The position numbers and the translations under genes are program-made. Source: an uncultured Desulfovibrio sp. (GTDB lineage: Bacteria; Desulfobacterota; Desulfovibrionia; Desulfovibrionales; Desulfovibrionaceae). Taken from it: DNA of 64,000 bases. Under the pieces are notes generated by a model that worked only from the letters and a program-made list of their open reading frames with translations, had not been told where the DNA came from and ran no database searches. The stretch covers positions 296,556 through 360,555 of the forward strand of contig CAJXYU010000005.1 of assembly GCA_913063155.1 (NCBI GenBank), given 5' to 3'. This document shows, in pieces, positions 38,017 to 48,627 of this stretch (position 1 is the first letter of the stretch; each line of letters opens with the position of its first letter).

Positions 38017-38726
38017 CTATGACTGCCAAGCGAATACGGGCAAGATTGAGAAAAAAAGAACAAATCCAATTCCCACGGCAAGAATGGCATAGGCGCGTTT
38101 GACACGCAGGGCCATGACGCCGCCCAGGGTCGCGGCGATCCAGAGGTGCGGCCATTGGATATTGAGCGCCAGAAACAAGGTGGAAAACGAAGAGAAAATG
38201 AAGGAAAAGACCTGTTGGAAAACAAGTATGGTGACCAGGAACAATGCCCAGGAAGCCGCAAACATGGTGAAGATGGAACGCAGGATGATCGAGCCTGGCA
38301 CATTGGGGTCCGAAGGCTTGCGGGCCCAATTGAGTAGCCGATTGTAATGCCTTCTCTGCCGTTCGCGTGCCAGACCCTCGATTTTTGCACCGACCCATGC
38401 CAGGGGCATGCTGGCAAACATGACGACCATGATGTGTGCAGGGTTGCTCAGGTGGAACCAGCTGGTCAAGGCCAGGGAAGCAAAAGTGGAAGCGGCGAGA
38501 TGCGGAGGAATAAAGGTTCCGGCCGGGATGAGGTCGAGCCAGAACAACTCGAAAAAGATAGCAATGTAAAGACTGGTATGAAAATCTCCGGTAAAAGCTC
38601 CCCAAAACAGACCGATGACGAGAGGCCGTTCAAGCAGGCCGATGCTCAGCGAACTTCGAAACAGGGAGAAGAGGGCAAAAAAAAAGCAACCATGGCGAAC
38701 CAGCTGATCGTGGTGATTTCCATCAT
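38017..38726 (-). pseudogene. PTS mannose-family EIIC, reading frame interrupted at a T9 tract
   Basis: The start (ATG 38726-38724, overlapping the IIB stop by ATGA) reads MMEITTISWFAMVAFF. It then runs into nine T and goes out of frame, stopping within about 12 codons. The -1 frame directly after the tract continues as a normal EIIC (FALFSLFRSSLSIGLLERP...), with about six hydrophobic helices to the stop at 38017. With one T added, the protein would be 236 residues, the usual length. EIIC is the membrane channel of the mannose-type PTS. The break can be a sequencing error, slippage-dependent expression, phase variation or a genuine mutation. Confidence 0.8.
38677..38685 (-). other. Nine-T homopolymer causing the EIIC frame break
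   Basis: T9 on the coding strand, 14 codons into the gene. T10 or T7 would restore the frame. Confidence 0.85.
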
Positions 38727-39175
38727 GAAAGCCTCACCTGCACCGAGTCGTTGGGAACACATCGGAAATCCAGCTCCACGCCGTTTCTGTTGAAATACTT
38801 GAGGCAGCTTTCGTCCTCGTTGGTTAGGGCCACATTGGGCGAGATCTGTTTCTTTCCCGGGCTGTAATGGATGTTGCCAATGTTGAGCACCTCAAATTTG
38901 AAGCCCGTGTCAAAGGCCTTTCTAGCGTCCATACAGTTGTGAAACAAGACGATGGTGCTCATGTCCAAGGACTTCATTTCCTTGCTGACGGTTGCCACTG
39001 TGACGAAATGGCTTTCAATATTTCCGGGAATCGCCAAAGACATGATCTGTTGCTGCATGATATCGGAGGCCAGGTCATCGTTGGCGACCAGCACTGTGGT
39101 GGCGCCGGTATAAGGAAGCCACGTCTCGATGATTTGACCGTGAATAAGGCGATTGTCTATCCGAACCCAGCGCAT
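38723..39175 (-). CDS. PTS mannose-family EIIB
   Basis: A 150-residue cytoplasmic domain that accepts phosphate from EIIA on a His. It starts RWVRIDNRLIHGQIIETW, where the His of RLIHGQ is the phosphorylation site of the mannose-family IIB. Complete and apparently functional. It sits between IIA and the broken IIC in the same operon; no EIID gene is present. Confidence 0.9.
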   Translation of the reverse strand: MRWVRIDNRLIHGQIIETWLPYTGATTVLVANDDLASDIMQQQIMSLAIPGNIESHFVTVATVSKEMKSLDMSTIVLFHNCMDARKAFDTGFKFEVLNIGNIHYSPGKKQISPNVALTNEDESCLKYFNRNGVELDFRCVPNDSVQVRLS

Positions 39176-39181
39176 GTCGCC

Positions 39182-39619
39182 CTACTTCTTCTTTTTGGTT
39201 TTTTTTCGGAGCAGTTCTCCGGCGACCACGATTCCCTGATGTCCGGCTTCACGTATCGCCGCGGCCAGAGTGCCCAGCTTTTCTCCCCGGGACTGCAATG
39301 CCTTGATAATCATGGGCAGATTCACGCCGGTGACTACTTCCAAACTGTCGGCCTTGAGCAAAGAAAGGCTCAAAGTGGTCGGCGAGCCGCCGAAAAGGTC
39401 GGTGAGAATGAGGACGCCGGTCCCGTCATCGGCCTTTTTCACGACCTGACGGATGGCTTCAACGGTTTCATCCACTTCGCGTTTTACGTCCACGCTCACT
39501 GCAAAACAGCGTTCCTGCTCGCCAAGCACCATCTCGGCGGCCTTGATGAGTTCCAGACCGAAATTGCCGTGCGTGACGACGACTATACCTACGTGCGAAT
39601 CGGTGGGTGCCATGATCAT
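39182..39619 (-). CDS. PTS mannose-family EIIA
   Basis: A 145-residue domain. VGIVVVTHGNFG carries the phosphorylatable His near residue 17, and LTDLFGGSPTTL is the family's second hallmark. The C-terminus is a run of Lys. The ATG overlaps the rapZ stop (ATGA). An unusual basic tail and the lack of EIID suggest a regulatory more than a transport role (inference). Confidence 0.9.
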   Translation of the reverse strand: MIMAPTDSHVGIVVVTHGNFGLELIKAAEMVLGEQERCFAVSVDVKREVDETVEAIRQVVKKADDGTGVLILTDLFGGSPTTLSLSLLKADSLEVVTGVNLPMIIKALQSRGEKLGTLAAAIREAGHQGIVVAGELLRKKTKKKK

Positions 39620-40497
39620 CCCAGTTCGAGGTGTCTGTGCTCTATGGCGACGGAATACCCATCATTCTTGAGCGTTTTGTATACTTCTTCAGCCACGGAT
39701 ACGGATCTGTGCCGTCCGCCGGTGCAGCCGATGGCCACAGTCATCCTGTATCGACCTTCCTGGGCGTATTGCGGCAGGAGATAGATGAGAAAATCCAGGA
39801 ATTTTTTCTTGAAAGTGATGCCCGGCTCCGTGCCGAGCACATAATCCGCAACGGGCTTGTCCTTGCCGGAAAGCTCGCGCAACGATTCGTCGAAATACGG
39901 ATTTGGGAGAAAGCGTAGGTCAAACACCAAGTCCGCTTCAAGAGGAACGCCATACTTGAAGCCGAAAGTGACAATGTGCACGCGCATCCCCCGGCCCTGC
40001 ACTTCCAGATCGTACCACTTTTCCTGGATGATCCGCCTCAAGTCATGGATGGAATAGTCCGTGGTGTCAAGAACAAGGGCTGACACGTCACGGATTGGCT
40101 CCAGAAGTTCTTTTTCCTTTTCCAGCGCCTGTTCCAGGCCCAGTTCGGTAGACTCCAGCGGGTGTGGACGGCGCGTGGTGGCATAGCGGGTGACCAAGGT
40201 CTTCAGCCTGCACTCCAGGAACAATACCTGGATCTGGAGCCCGACGCTCCTGAGTTCGGCATTGGCCTGTTCCCATTCTTGCAGGAAATCATCTTGTCTG
40301 AGGTCCATTCCGAGCACCAGTCCTCGATGCTTGGGATCCTTTTCCTGAAACATCTCGGCCAGCTTGGGCAGCATACTCACAGGCATGCCGTCCACACAGA
40401 AATACCCGAGGTCTTCAAACACCCTCAGCGCAGTACTTTTTCCGGAACCGGAGAGACCGGTAACGACTATGACCGGGAAGTTCGTCTTGGTCGTCAA
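39616..40497 (-). CDS. rapZ: RNase adapter protein RapZ
   Basis: A 293-residue nucleotide-binding protein. Walker A GLSGSGKST (14-22), then DLGYFCVDGMP, and the C-terminal RNA-binding domain with IGCTGGRHRSV. In Escherichia coli it directs RNase E to GlmZ and so controls glucosamine-6-phosphate synthesis. Here it sits between ptsN and PTS IIA, the usual rpoN-operon place. No glmZ-like RNA was seen in the window. Confidence 0.95.
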   Translation of the reverse strand: MTTKTNFPVIVVTGLSGSGKSTALRVFEDLGYFCVDGMPVSMLPKLAEMFQEKDPKHRGLVLGMDLRQDDFLQEWEQANAELRSVGLQIQVLFLECRLKTLVTRYATTRRPHPLESTELGLEQALEKEKELLEPIRDVSALVLDTTDYSIHDLRRIIQEKWYDLEVQGRGMRVHIVTFGFKYGVPLEADLVFDLRFLPNPYFDESLRELSGKDKPVADYVLGTEPGITFKKKFLDFLIYLLPQYAQEGRYRMTVAIGCTGGRHRSVSVAEEVYKTLKNDGYSVAIEHRHLELG

Positions 40498-40516
40498 GGC
40501 TGGTTTCCTTTAAGGG

Positions 40517-40966
40517 TCAGGCATTCTTCAGGAGCTTCCACAAAGTTCCGTCGTCTTCGGCTTCCAGAAATTCCTTGCGGAAATTCTCATCTTTCAGGAG
40601 ACGGGAAATCTGGGCCAGCAGACGCAGGTGCAATCCGGCCACCTGCTCGGGAGCCAGGACGAGGAAGAAAATGTGGCAGGGTTTGAAGTCCAGTGCTTCA
40701 AAATCGATCCCTTCCACGCTTCGGCCCACGACAACACGGATCTTGTCCAGATCTTCAAGCTTGCCGTGGGGAATGGCGATGCCGTCCCCTATGCCTGTGG
40801 TGCCCAGCTTTTCGCGTTCCAGCAGAACGTTGACGGCATGGTCCAGATCAAAGGAGGGGGTGCCGGATTTAAGCGCGGAGGCGAGTTCTGCAAGGACCTC
40901 CGCCTTGGAGGCGGAGGTCAATGCCGGAAGTACGAGTTCTTTTTCGAGATAATCACCAAGTTTCAT
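40517..40966 (-). CDS. ptsN: Nitrogen-regulatory PTS EIIA (PtsN)
   Basis: EIIA-Ntr of 149 residues with phosphorylatable H67 in GIAIPHGKLED. It receives phosphate from the PtsP/NPr branch and regulates potassium transport and other functions in proteobacteria. Second gene after rpoN in the classical order rpoN-hpf-ptsN-rapZ. Its start lies 2 nt after the hpf stop. Confidence 0.95.
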   Translation of the reverse strand: MKLGDYLEKELVLPALTSASKAEVLAELASALKSGTPSFDLDHAVNVLLEREKLGTTGIGDGIAIPHGKLEDLDKIRVVVGRSVEGIDFEALDFKPCHIFFLVLAPEQVAGLHLRLLAQISRLLKDENFRKEFLEAEDDGTLWKLLKNA

Positions 40967-40968
40967 GA

Positions 40969-41517
40969 TTAATGTCCAGGATCTATAAGGCCGAAATCAC
41001 CATTTTTCTTTTTGTATATGACGTTGATGCCTTCGGTGTCGGAATTGCGGAACACCAAGAAATCGTTTTCCTTGGCGTCCAACTGCATGGCCGCTTCGTC
41101 AATGGACATGGGTTTGGGTTCATAGGAATCCCTGCCCACTATTGTCGGAGTCCAGTCGCCGGATTCTTTGTCGGCAAAGGTCAGGTCGTCCATATGGACA
41201 GTTTTGTTTCCCCTGGCCTTCTTGTTGCGCCCCTTCATTTTTTCGCGCGACCTGCGCAGCTGAGCTTCGATCTTGTCCAGAACCATGTCTATCGAAGAGT
41301 ACATGTCCTCTGAACTTTCCAAAGCCGTCAGGTTGATGCTGTCGGCTTTGAGGATCACTTCAGCCTTCTGGCGGAATTTCTCAACCATCAGATTGACCTG
41401 AAGATCGGCGACATCGGAGTGGGAAACATATTTCCCGAGTTTGCCGAAGCGCTTGTTGGCGTAAGTCTTCAGGTGGTCGGACGGGTCGAAGTTCTTGAAG
41501 GTGAAACTGATGTTCAT
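40969..41517 (-). CDS. hpf: Ribosome hibernation promoting factor, long form
   Basis: A 182-residue protein with the N-terminal S30AE/HPF domain (1-95, MNISFTFKNFDPSDHLKTY) and a C-terminal dimerisation domain (about 125-182, KPMSIDEAAMQLDAKENDFLVFRN). The long form builds 100S ribosome dimers without RMF. It is just downstream of rpoN. Confidence 0.95.
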   Translation of the reverse strand: MNISFTFKNFDPSDHLKTYANKRFGKLGKYVSHSDVADLQVNLMVEKFRQKAEVILKADSINLTALESSEDMYSSIDMVLDKIEAQLRRSREKMKGRNKKARGNKTVHMDDLTFADKESGDWTPTIVGRDSYEPKPMSIDEAAMQLDAKENDFLVFRNSDTEGINVIYKKKNGDFGLIDPGH

Positions 41518-41553
41518 GGACTACCCTCCTATGGTTGTGGGTATTGAGAAGCT

Positions 41554-42966
41554 CTAGAAAAACTGCTTGCGTTTGGATGACGAGGCGATCCCCATTGCCG
41601 ACCGGTACTTGGCCACGGTTCGTCTGGCGATGTTCACATCCAGTTTTTCTTTGAGAATTTCACCGATTTTTTCGTCACTTAATGGCTTTTTCGGATTCTC
41701 CTCGCTGATAAGTTCTTTGATCAGGGCCTTGACGCTTTCCGAACCGACCTGGGAACCGTCCCCGAGATCCAGCGCGCTGTTGAAGAAGAACTTCAACTCG
41801 TAGATGCCGTGGGGCGTTGAGACATACTTGCTCGTCGTAATTCTGCTGACGGTCGATTCGTGCATATTGATGTCTTCGGCGACCTCCTTGAGAATAAGAG
41901 GCTTGAGCTTGGTCACGCCCTGCTCGAAGAAGTCCCGCTGAAAACGCACAATACTTTCAACTACTTTATACAATGTCCGCTGCCGTTGGTACAGGCTTTT
42001 CATCAGCCATGCGGCGGAACGCATCTTTTCCGAGAAATAATCCTTTTCCTTGTCATTGGCGGCCTTGATGTTGTCCACGTAGAAGGAATTCATCTGCAGC
42101 CTGGGGAGACCGTCCTCGTTGAGAATAATGACAAACTCGTCGCCGAACTTGTAGACGAACACGTCCGGACTCACATAGTGCGGCTCGGTGGAAGAGAAGT
42201 TGGTCCCGGGCAAGGGATCGAGCTTTTGGATTTCCTCAATGTATCCCTTGAGTTCCTCCATACTGATCTTGAACTTGCGGGCCAGGGGCTTGTACCGATT
42301 CTTTTCCAGGTCCTCAAGATGGTCGCGCACCAGGGAAACAAGGATGGGATCCTCGTCCATCTCAAACACTTCCAATTGGACCAAAAGACATTCCTGGGGA
42401 GTGCGGGCCGCAATACCGATGGGATCAAGGCGTTGGATCTTACGGATGACCGCTTCCACCTGCTCTTCGGTGGCGGCGACCATGGAAAGAATCTCCCCGG
42501 TATCTGCCTGCAGGTAACCATTGTGGTCGAGGTTTCCGACAACGATCTCGCCGATGGCGATCTCCTCGTCTGAGAAATTGGAAAGGCGCATCTGCCAATT
42601 GAGATGCCCACCCAAAGAGGGCTTGGAGGCAAGCCGTGCCTCGAATGACATCCCTTCTTCCGGCAATTCCACTTCCCTGGCGTGCGCCTGCTTGGAGGTG
42701 CTGGAAAATTCGCCAAGATAGTTTTCCCAATCCGCATCACGGATCAGTTCCGCGCTCTCATCATCCCCGCTTCCGGCATCTTTGGTCTCTTCCGGTTGGG
42801 CCTCCGGGGCCGACTCTTCAAGGAAAGGGTTTTCCAGCAATTCCTGCTGGACGGTCTCAACGAGTTCCAGACGGGAAAGCTGCAGCAGCTTGATGGCCTG
42901 CTGCAACTGGGGCGTCATGACCAGTTGTTGAGAAAGCTTGAGTTGTTGTCTGAGTTCCAATCCCAT
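41554..42966 (-). CDS. rpoN: RNA polymerase sigma-54 factor
   Basis: A 470-residue sigma-54. The activator-interacting N-terminus is Gln/Leu-rich (LRQQLKLSQQLVMTPQLQQAI), an acidic region follows, then the core-binding and DNA-binding parts, ending with the RpoN box ARRTVAKYR (447-455). A 268-nt gap separates it from lptB and contains a long palindrome, so rpoN may have its own control in addition to readthrough from the lpt genes. Confidence 0.97.
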   Translation of the reverse strand: MGLELRQQLKLSQQLVMTPQLQQAIKLLQLSRLELVETVQQELLENPFLEESAPEAQPEETKDAGSGDDESAELIRDADWENYLGEFSSTSKQAHAREVELPEEGMSFEARLASKPSLGGHLNWQMRLSNFSDEEIAIGEIVVGNLDHNGYLQADTGEILSMVAATEEQVEAVIRKIQRLDPIGIAARTPQECLLVQLEVFEMDEDPILVSLVRDHLEDLEKNRYKPLARKFKISMEELKGYIEEIQKLDPLPGTNFSSTEPHYVSPDVFVYKFGDEFVIILNEDGLPRLQMNSFYVDNIKAANDKEKDYFSEKMRSAAWLMKSLYQRQRTLYKVVESIVRFQRDFFEQGVTKLKPLILKEVAEDINMHESTVSRITTSKYVSTPHGIYELKFFFNSALDLGDGSQVGSESVKALIKELISEENPKKPLSDEKIGEILKEKLDVNIARRTVAKYRSAMGIASSSKRKQFF

Positions 42967-43103
42967 ATTGTTGGCTCGGTGACAGCCTTCCGGCTGTCCG
43001 GTATTTTCAGAATATTTTCTCTACTATTCCATGATCATCTCAAGTTCCGATGCCCCCACAGCACACAGAGGGCACAAAGGGATCTTGATAACACGTTGTC
43101 AAT

Positions 43104-43131
43104 CTTGAATTTACATACATGTACATTCAAG
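43104..43131. repeat. 28-bp palindrome upstream of rpoN
   Basis: Arms CTTGAATTTAC and GTACATTCAAG (10 of 11 bases complementary) around ATACAT, in the lptB-rpoN gap, about 140 nt before the rpoN start. Likely an operator or an mRNA hairpin; no T-run follows on the minus strand, so it is not a terminator. Confidence 0.6.
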
Positions 43132-43234
43132 CATGAAAAAAATGTACCAATCTTCACAGCCCCTGTAAATCTCCAATATGAGAAATACGGCTGGAATATG
43201 AACGAAATCGGAATTCGGGCTGGGGAAAGTGCTG

Positions 43235-43957
43235 TTAGAGGCAGAAATCTTCGCCAAGATAGATCTGACGGGCCTGGCTGTTCTGCACAATCTCACCCGG
43301 GGTGCCTTCCAGAATGATGGTTCCCTCATAGACCAAATATGCCCGATCGCAGATATTCAGCGTTTCCCTGACATTGTGGTCGGAGATGAGGATGCCGATT
43401 CCCATGCTTTTGAGCACGGAGATGATTTCCTGAATATCAATGACCGCAATGGGGTCGATACCGGCAAAGGGTTCGTCCAGAAGGATGAAGCTGGGGTCCA
43501 TGATCAGTGCCCGGGCGATCTCAAGCCTGCGGCGTTCGCCGCCCGACAGGAACATGGCCGGTTGTTCGGCCAGCCTGGTAATAGTGAACATCTCCAAGAG
43601 TTCCTCGGCCCGGTTGTATTGCTGGCGAGGTGTCATGGAGGTCTGTTCGAGAATGATTTCAAGATTCTGTCGCACGGTCAGCTTCTTGAAGATGGAACTT
43701 TCCTGCGGCAGGTAGCTGATGCCCATACGGGCGCGTTCATGGAGTGGACGGTCCGTGATGACCCTGCCGTTGAAGGAGACATCGCCGGTGTTGGGTTTGA
43801 CAATGCCCACCAACATGTAAAAAGTCGTGGTTTTTCCTGCTCCGTTGGGACCGAGCAGGCCGACCACTTCCTGCTTGGATAGGTGGAGGTTGACGCTGTG
43901 GACAACTTCTTTCTGACCATACCTCTTGCTGAGGTTTGCGGCGACGAGACCTTCCAT
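43235..43957 (-). CDS. lptB: LPS export ABC transporter ATP-binding protein LptB
   Basis: ATPase of 240 residues powering lipopolysaccharide extraction from the inner membrane. Walker A GPNGAGKTT, the LptB-type Q-loop region LPQESSIFKKLTV, signature LSGGERRRLEIARAL and Walker B FILLDEPFAGIDPIAV. The start overlaps the lptA stop by one base (TAATG). Its partners LptF/G are not in this window. Confidence 0.96.
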   Translation of the reverse strand: MEGLVAANLSKRYGQKEVVHSVNLHLSKQEVVGLLGPNGAGKTTTFYMLVGIVKPNTGDVSFNGRVITDRPLHERARMGISYLPQESSIFKKLTVRQNLEIILEQTSMTPRQQYNRAEELLEMFTITRLAEQPAMFLSGGERRRLEIARALIMDPSFILLDEPFAGIDPIAVIDIQEIISVLKSMGIGILISDHNVRETLNICDRAYLVYEGTIILEGTPGEIVQNSQARQIYLGEDFCL

Positions 43958-44853
43958 TATTGAACCTTGAGACCTTTGGGGGTGAAGAAGATCGCTTCCA
44001 CGCGTTTTCCCTTGTTGCCGACCACTTCGCTGCGGTTTTCACGCACGTAGTAACGGATGACGTCGCCGGTGATGCTGTTGGGACCGTCGTTGAGCACGGG
44101 ATTCTCCTCCATGATCAGCACACGCTCGGCCACCTTGTAGGTCACCTTGCCGCAGGAACCTTTGGTCTTGCCCTTCTCTGCCCGGACATTGCCCTTGGCC
44201 ACGATGCGGTCGATGCTGTCTGCCTTGAGGCTCTTCTTGCCGGCACTGACGAAGTATGCGGAAATATTGTCCGCCCACATGGTCAGCCCTTCGTGCTCGG
44301 CCACCACATTGCCGATGAAGGAAACAATCTGTTTTTTCTCATCGTAGGTCATGCGCTCCGAAGTTATCTTCACGGGAACACCGGGGGCCGCGGTCGGTTC
44401 AGCCGTGACTGCCGGCGGTACGCTGGTCACGGCTCCCTTGACTTCGCCTTCCCCCTGTGCGGGCTGACTCGGCTTGAGACCGACGGCAGGTTCCTGAGTT
44501 CGTTCGGGCGATTCCGTTGCCGTCGCTGGTGTCTGTTCGCTCTGCTTTTGGGGCTGTTGTTTTTTCACCAGGGTGAGAAACTTGGCATTGGCGTATCCGA
44601 GGGCGCGGGACTCGTCACGGAGTTCCTCATCGACCTTGAAGACGGCCACCCAATTGTTTTTCTTTCGAAAATCGACTTTGACCCGCTCTCCTTTCTTCAG
44701 GGTCAACACATGCTCCGAGCGAACAGTTGGTTTTTGGCGAACGTTGAGATTCCGGTCGGCTTGGCGTATCTCACCCCAGTCTCCGGCATAAGCGGACAGG
44801 GTGAAAAGGGACATGACCAGCATGATAAACAGTGTTTTCCCGAAAAATCTCAT
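43957..44853 (-). CDS. lptA: LptA with an N-terminal SH3-like domain
   Basis: A 298-residue periplasmic protein, long for LptA (about 170-190). It has a signal peptide (1-23) and a bacterial SH3-like domain (about 27-95, NLNVRQKPTVRSEHVLTLKKGERVKV...WVAVF). A Gln/Pro/Glu/Thr-rich linker follows (about 98-160), then an OstA/LptA beta domain (about 165-298, ITSERMTYDEKKQIVSFIGNVV and KADSIDRIVAKGNVRAE). LptA forms the periplasmic bridge that carries LPS to the outer membrane. The SH3 part may tether it to peptidoglycan (inference). Between lptC and lptB in the expected order. Confidence 0.88.
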   Translation of the reverse strand: MRFFGKTLFIMLVMSLFTLSAYAGDWGEIRQADRNLNVRQKPTVRSEHVLTLKKGERVKVDFRKKNNWVAVFKVDEELRDESRALGYANAKFLTLVKKQQPQKQSEQTPATATESPERTQEPAVGLKPSQPAQGEGEVKGAVTSVPPAVTAEPTAAPGVPVKITSERMTYDEKKQIVSFIGNVVAEHEGLTMWADNISAYFVSAGKKSLKADSIDRIVAKGNVRAEKGKTKGSCGKVTYKVAERVLIMEENPVLNDGPNSITGDVIRYYVRENRSEVVGNKGKRVEAIFFTPKGLKVQ

Positions 44854-44855
44854 GA

Positions 44856-45464
44856 TCAGTTCTCCTGAGAGGACTTCAGATTGATGTTTTGCGGCACGAT
44901 GACCGCTTCCACACCGCCTGCCGCGACCAATTCTCTGGACACGATGTCTATTTCAACGGCAGTGGCGTTAACGGAAAGATCCGGCTTGCTGACCGAGACG
45001 CCGCCTTTGAGATAGACCTTGCCTATGGCGCCGATGTAGTCGAATTGTTCCGCCTTGAGGGCGAACATGCCGAAGCGGCCGTCAATGTTGTCCCACAAGG
45101 TCAGGTTGTCGTGCTTTTGGTCGATGTCGCCCGCGTCCGCCCTGATGAAGACTTCCTGGCGATCGTCGCCGAAAAAGGCGGTCAACTGTGGGCGTTCCAC
45201 CGTAACCAATTTCTTTTCCTGATTGTATTTGGCATTGCTTGCCTGGAGTTTCCACTGAAGCGCACCATCCTTCCCCTGGACGAGTTCAATGTCCTGGGCT
45301 TCGATGTCGGCATCTTCAAGAACGGGCCGGTCCGAGCGCTCCCGGGGGGAATCCGTTGGCCGGGGCTGCTCGGTGTCGGAATGAATGAATTCCTTGACCA
45401 TATAGCCGAAAAGAAGGCCGCAGATGAATACTGCGCTCCAAAGAAACAGCGGACGTAATCTCAT
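44856..45464 (-). CDS. lptC: LPS export protein LptC
   Basis: A 202-residue bitopic protein: N-terminal membrane helix (about 5-25), then an OstA-like periplasmic domain with ADAGDIDQKHDNLTLWDNID and KVYLKGGVSV. LptC passes LPS from the LptBFG complex to LptA. Identified by position between kdsC and lptA and by the repeated beta-strand pattern; sequence alone is weakly conserved. Starts at the base next to the kdsC stop. Confidence 0.9.
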   Translation of the reverse strand: MRLRPLFLWSAVFICGLLFGYMVKEFIHSDTEQPRPTDSPRERSDRPVLEDADIEAQDIELVQGKDGALQWKLQASNAKYNQEKKLVTVERPQLTAFFGDDRQEVFIRADAGDIDQKHDNLTLWDNIDGRFGMFALKAEQFDYIGAIGKVYLKGGVSVSKPDLSVNATAVEIDIVSRELVAAGGVEAVIVPQNINLKSSQEN

Positions 45465-45989
45465 TTACTTGGCCCATTCCTTCCACAGGGTTTCCAGTCG
45501 GCCTTGTTGTGTGAGAATAAATGCAATGGCTTCACGGACCGCGCCATGACCACCTTCCTTGCCGGACACCCAATGCGCCAACTCCAGGATCTCGGGTTGG
45601 GCGTTGGGGACGCTCAGGGCCAGTCCGGCGCGACGCATGACACCGGCGTCTATCCAGTCATCTCCCATGAAAGCGGCCTCTTCCATGCTTACGCCTACCT
45701 CTTGGCAGACGTCCGCGAACAAAGGCGCCTTGTCATGATTGCCCGGATAGTAGTGCTTGATGCCGAGCTCCTGCACGCGCTTTTCCACGGGCTTTTGGTT
45801 GAGGCCGGTGATGACCGCCAACTCCAGCCCGGCGGACTGGGCCATTTTTATTCCCAGACCATCCTGTACGTTGAAGCGCTTGAAAGCCAAGCCGTCATCG
45901 CCGTAATACAGGCCGCCATCGGTGAGCACCCCATCCACGTCGAGCACGAGCAGTTTGATGCCTTTGGCGCGTTTTTCTGCGCTACGCAT
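45465..45989 (-). CDS. kdsC: 3-deoxy-D-manno-octulosonate 8-phosphate phosphatase
   Basis: HAD-family phosphatase of 174 residues producing KDO. The catalytic Asp pair is D17/D19 in [10 protein letters not shown]; the [11 protein letters not shown] motif comes later. The frame is open far upstream inside kdsA, but the ATG at 45989 overlaps the kdsA stop by 8 nt and has GGGAG 7 nt before it. Tetrameric C0-type, without a cap domain. Confidence 0.94.
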   Translation of the reverse strand: MRSAEKRAKGIKLLVLDVDGVLTDGGLYYGDDGLAFKRFNVQDGLGIKMAQSAGLELAVITGLNQKPVEKRVQELGIKHYYPGNHDKAPLFADVCQEVGVSMEEAAFMGDDWIDAGVMRRAGLALSVPNAQPEILELAHWVSGKEGGHGAVREAIAFILTQQGRLETLWKEWAK

Positions 45990-46791
45990 CCACAATCTCC
46001 CAGATTGCCTTGAGTTGTTCAAGCAACGGCTCCACCGCATCAAGGTAAAGACTGTTGGGGCCGTCGCATAGGGCTTTGTCCGGGTCCGGGTGCACCTCCA
46101 GGAAAACTCCGCGTGCGCCTGCGGCCACTGCCGCACGGGCCAGTACGGGGACATATTCCCGCTGACCTCCCGAACATCCACCCTGCCCGCCCGGCAACTG
46201 TACCGAATGGGTGGCGTCAAAAACCGTGGGCACACCGAACCCACCCATGATGGGCATGGAACGGAAATCCACCACCAGGTTGTTGTAGCCATAGGTTGCG
46301 CCGCGTTCGGTAAGCCAGATCTTGTCGTTTCCGGCCTCCCGAACCTTTTCCACGGCGTTCTTCATGTCCCAGGGGGCAAGGAACTGGCCCTTCTTGATGT
46401 TGATGATCCGGTCTGTCTTGGCGGCTGCCGCCAGCAGGTCGGTCTGTCGGCACAAAAAGGCCGGAATCTGGAGCACGTCCACAACCTTGGCCACGGTTGC
46501 GGCCTGTTCGGGCCAGTGGATGTCGGTAATGACGGGCAATCCTGTCGTTTCTTTCACTTCAGACAGAATTTCAAGCCCTTCAGCCATTCCCGGCCCGCGA
46601 AAACTCGCTCCTGAGGTGCGGTTGGCCTTGTCGAAGGAGCTTTTGAAAACGACCGGCAGTGCAAGACGCTCGGAAATGGCTTTCAACTCCCTGGCGATGG
46701 AGAGAGACAGCTCCCTTTTTTCAATGACACAGGGGCCGGCGATGATAAACGGCCCCTGTGTGCTGATTTCATAGAGATCGGTGGTGTTCAT
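45982..46791 (-). CDS. kdsA: 3-deoxy-8-phosphooctulonate synthase
   Basis: KDO-8-phosphate synthase of 269 residues, which joins phosphoenolpyruvate and arabinose-5-phosphate. Motifs: [34 protein letters not shown] and [11 protein letters not shown]. The Cys in the FLCRQTD region and the overall pattern do not settle metal dependence. First LPS gene after pyrG, 25 nt downstream. Confidence 0.96.
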   Translation of the reverse strand: MNTTDLYEISTQGPFIIAGPCVIEKRELSLSIARELKAISERLALPVVFKSSFDKANRTSGASFRGPGMAEGLEILSEVKETTGLPVITDIHWPEQAATVAKVVDVLQIPAFLCRQTDLLAAAAKTDRIINIKKGQFLAPWDMKNAVEKVREAGNDKIWLTERGATYGYNNLVVDFRSMPIMGGFGVPTVFDATHSVQLPGGQGGCSGGQREYVPVLARAAVAAGARGVFLEVHPDPDKALCDGPNSLYLDAVEPLLEQLKAIWEIVDA

Positions 46792-46816
46792 AGAGTACTT
46801 CTTGAGTTCTCCGGCT

Positions 46817-48595
<1,779 letters not shown>

Positions 48596-48627
48596 TCAGT
48601 AATGTCAATATCGGGAGGACACTTTAA

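Noticed and set aside
42967..43103. TTGACA on the minus strand near 43100 as a strong rpoN promoter
   Set aside because: The -35 is perfect but no acceptable -10 stands 16-18 nt downstream.
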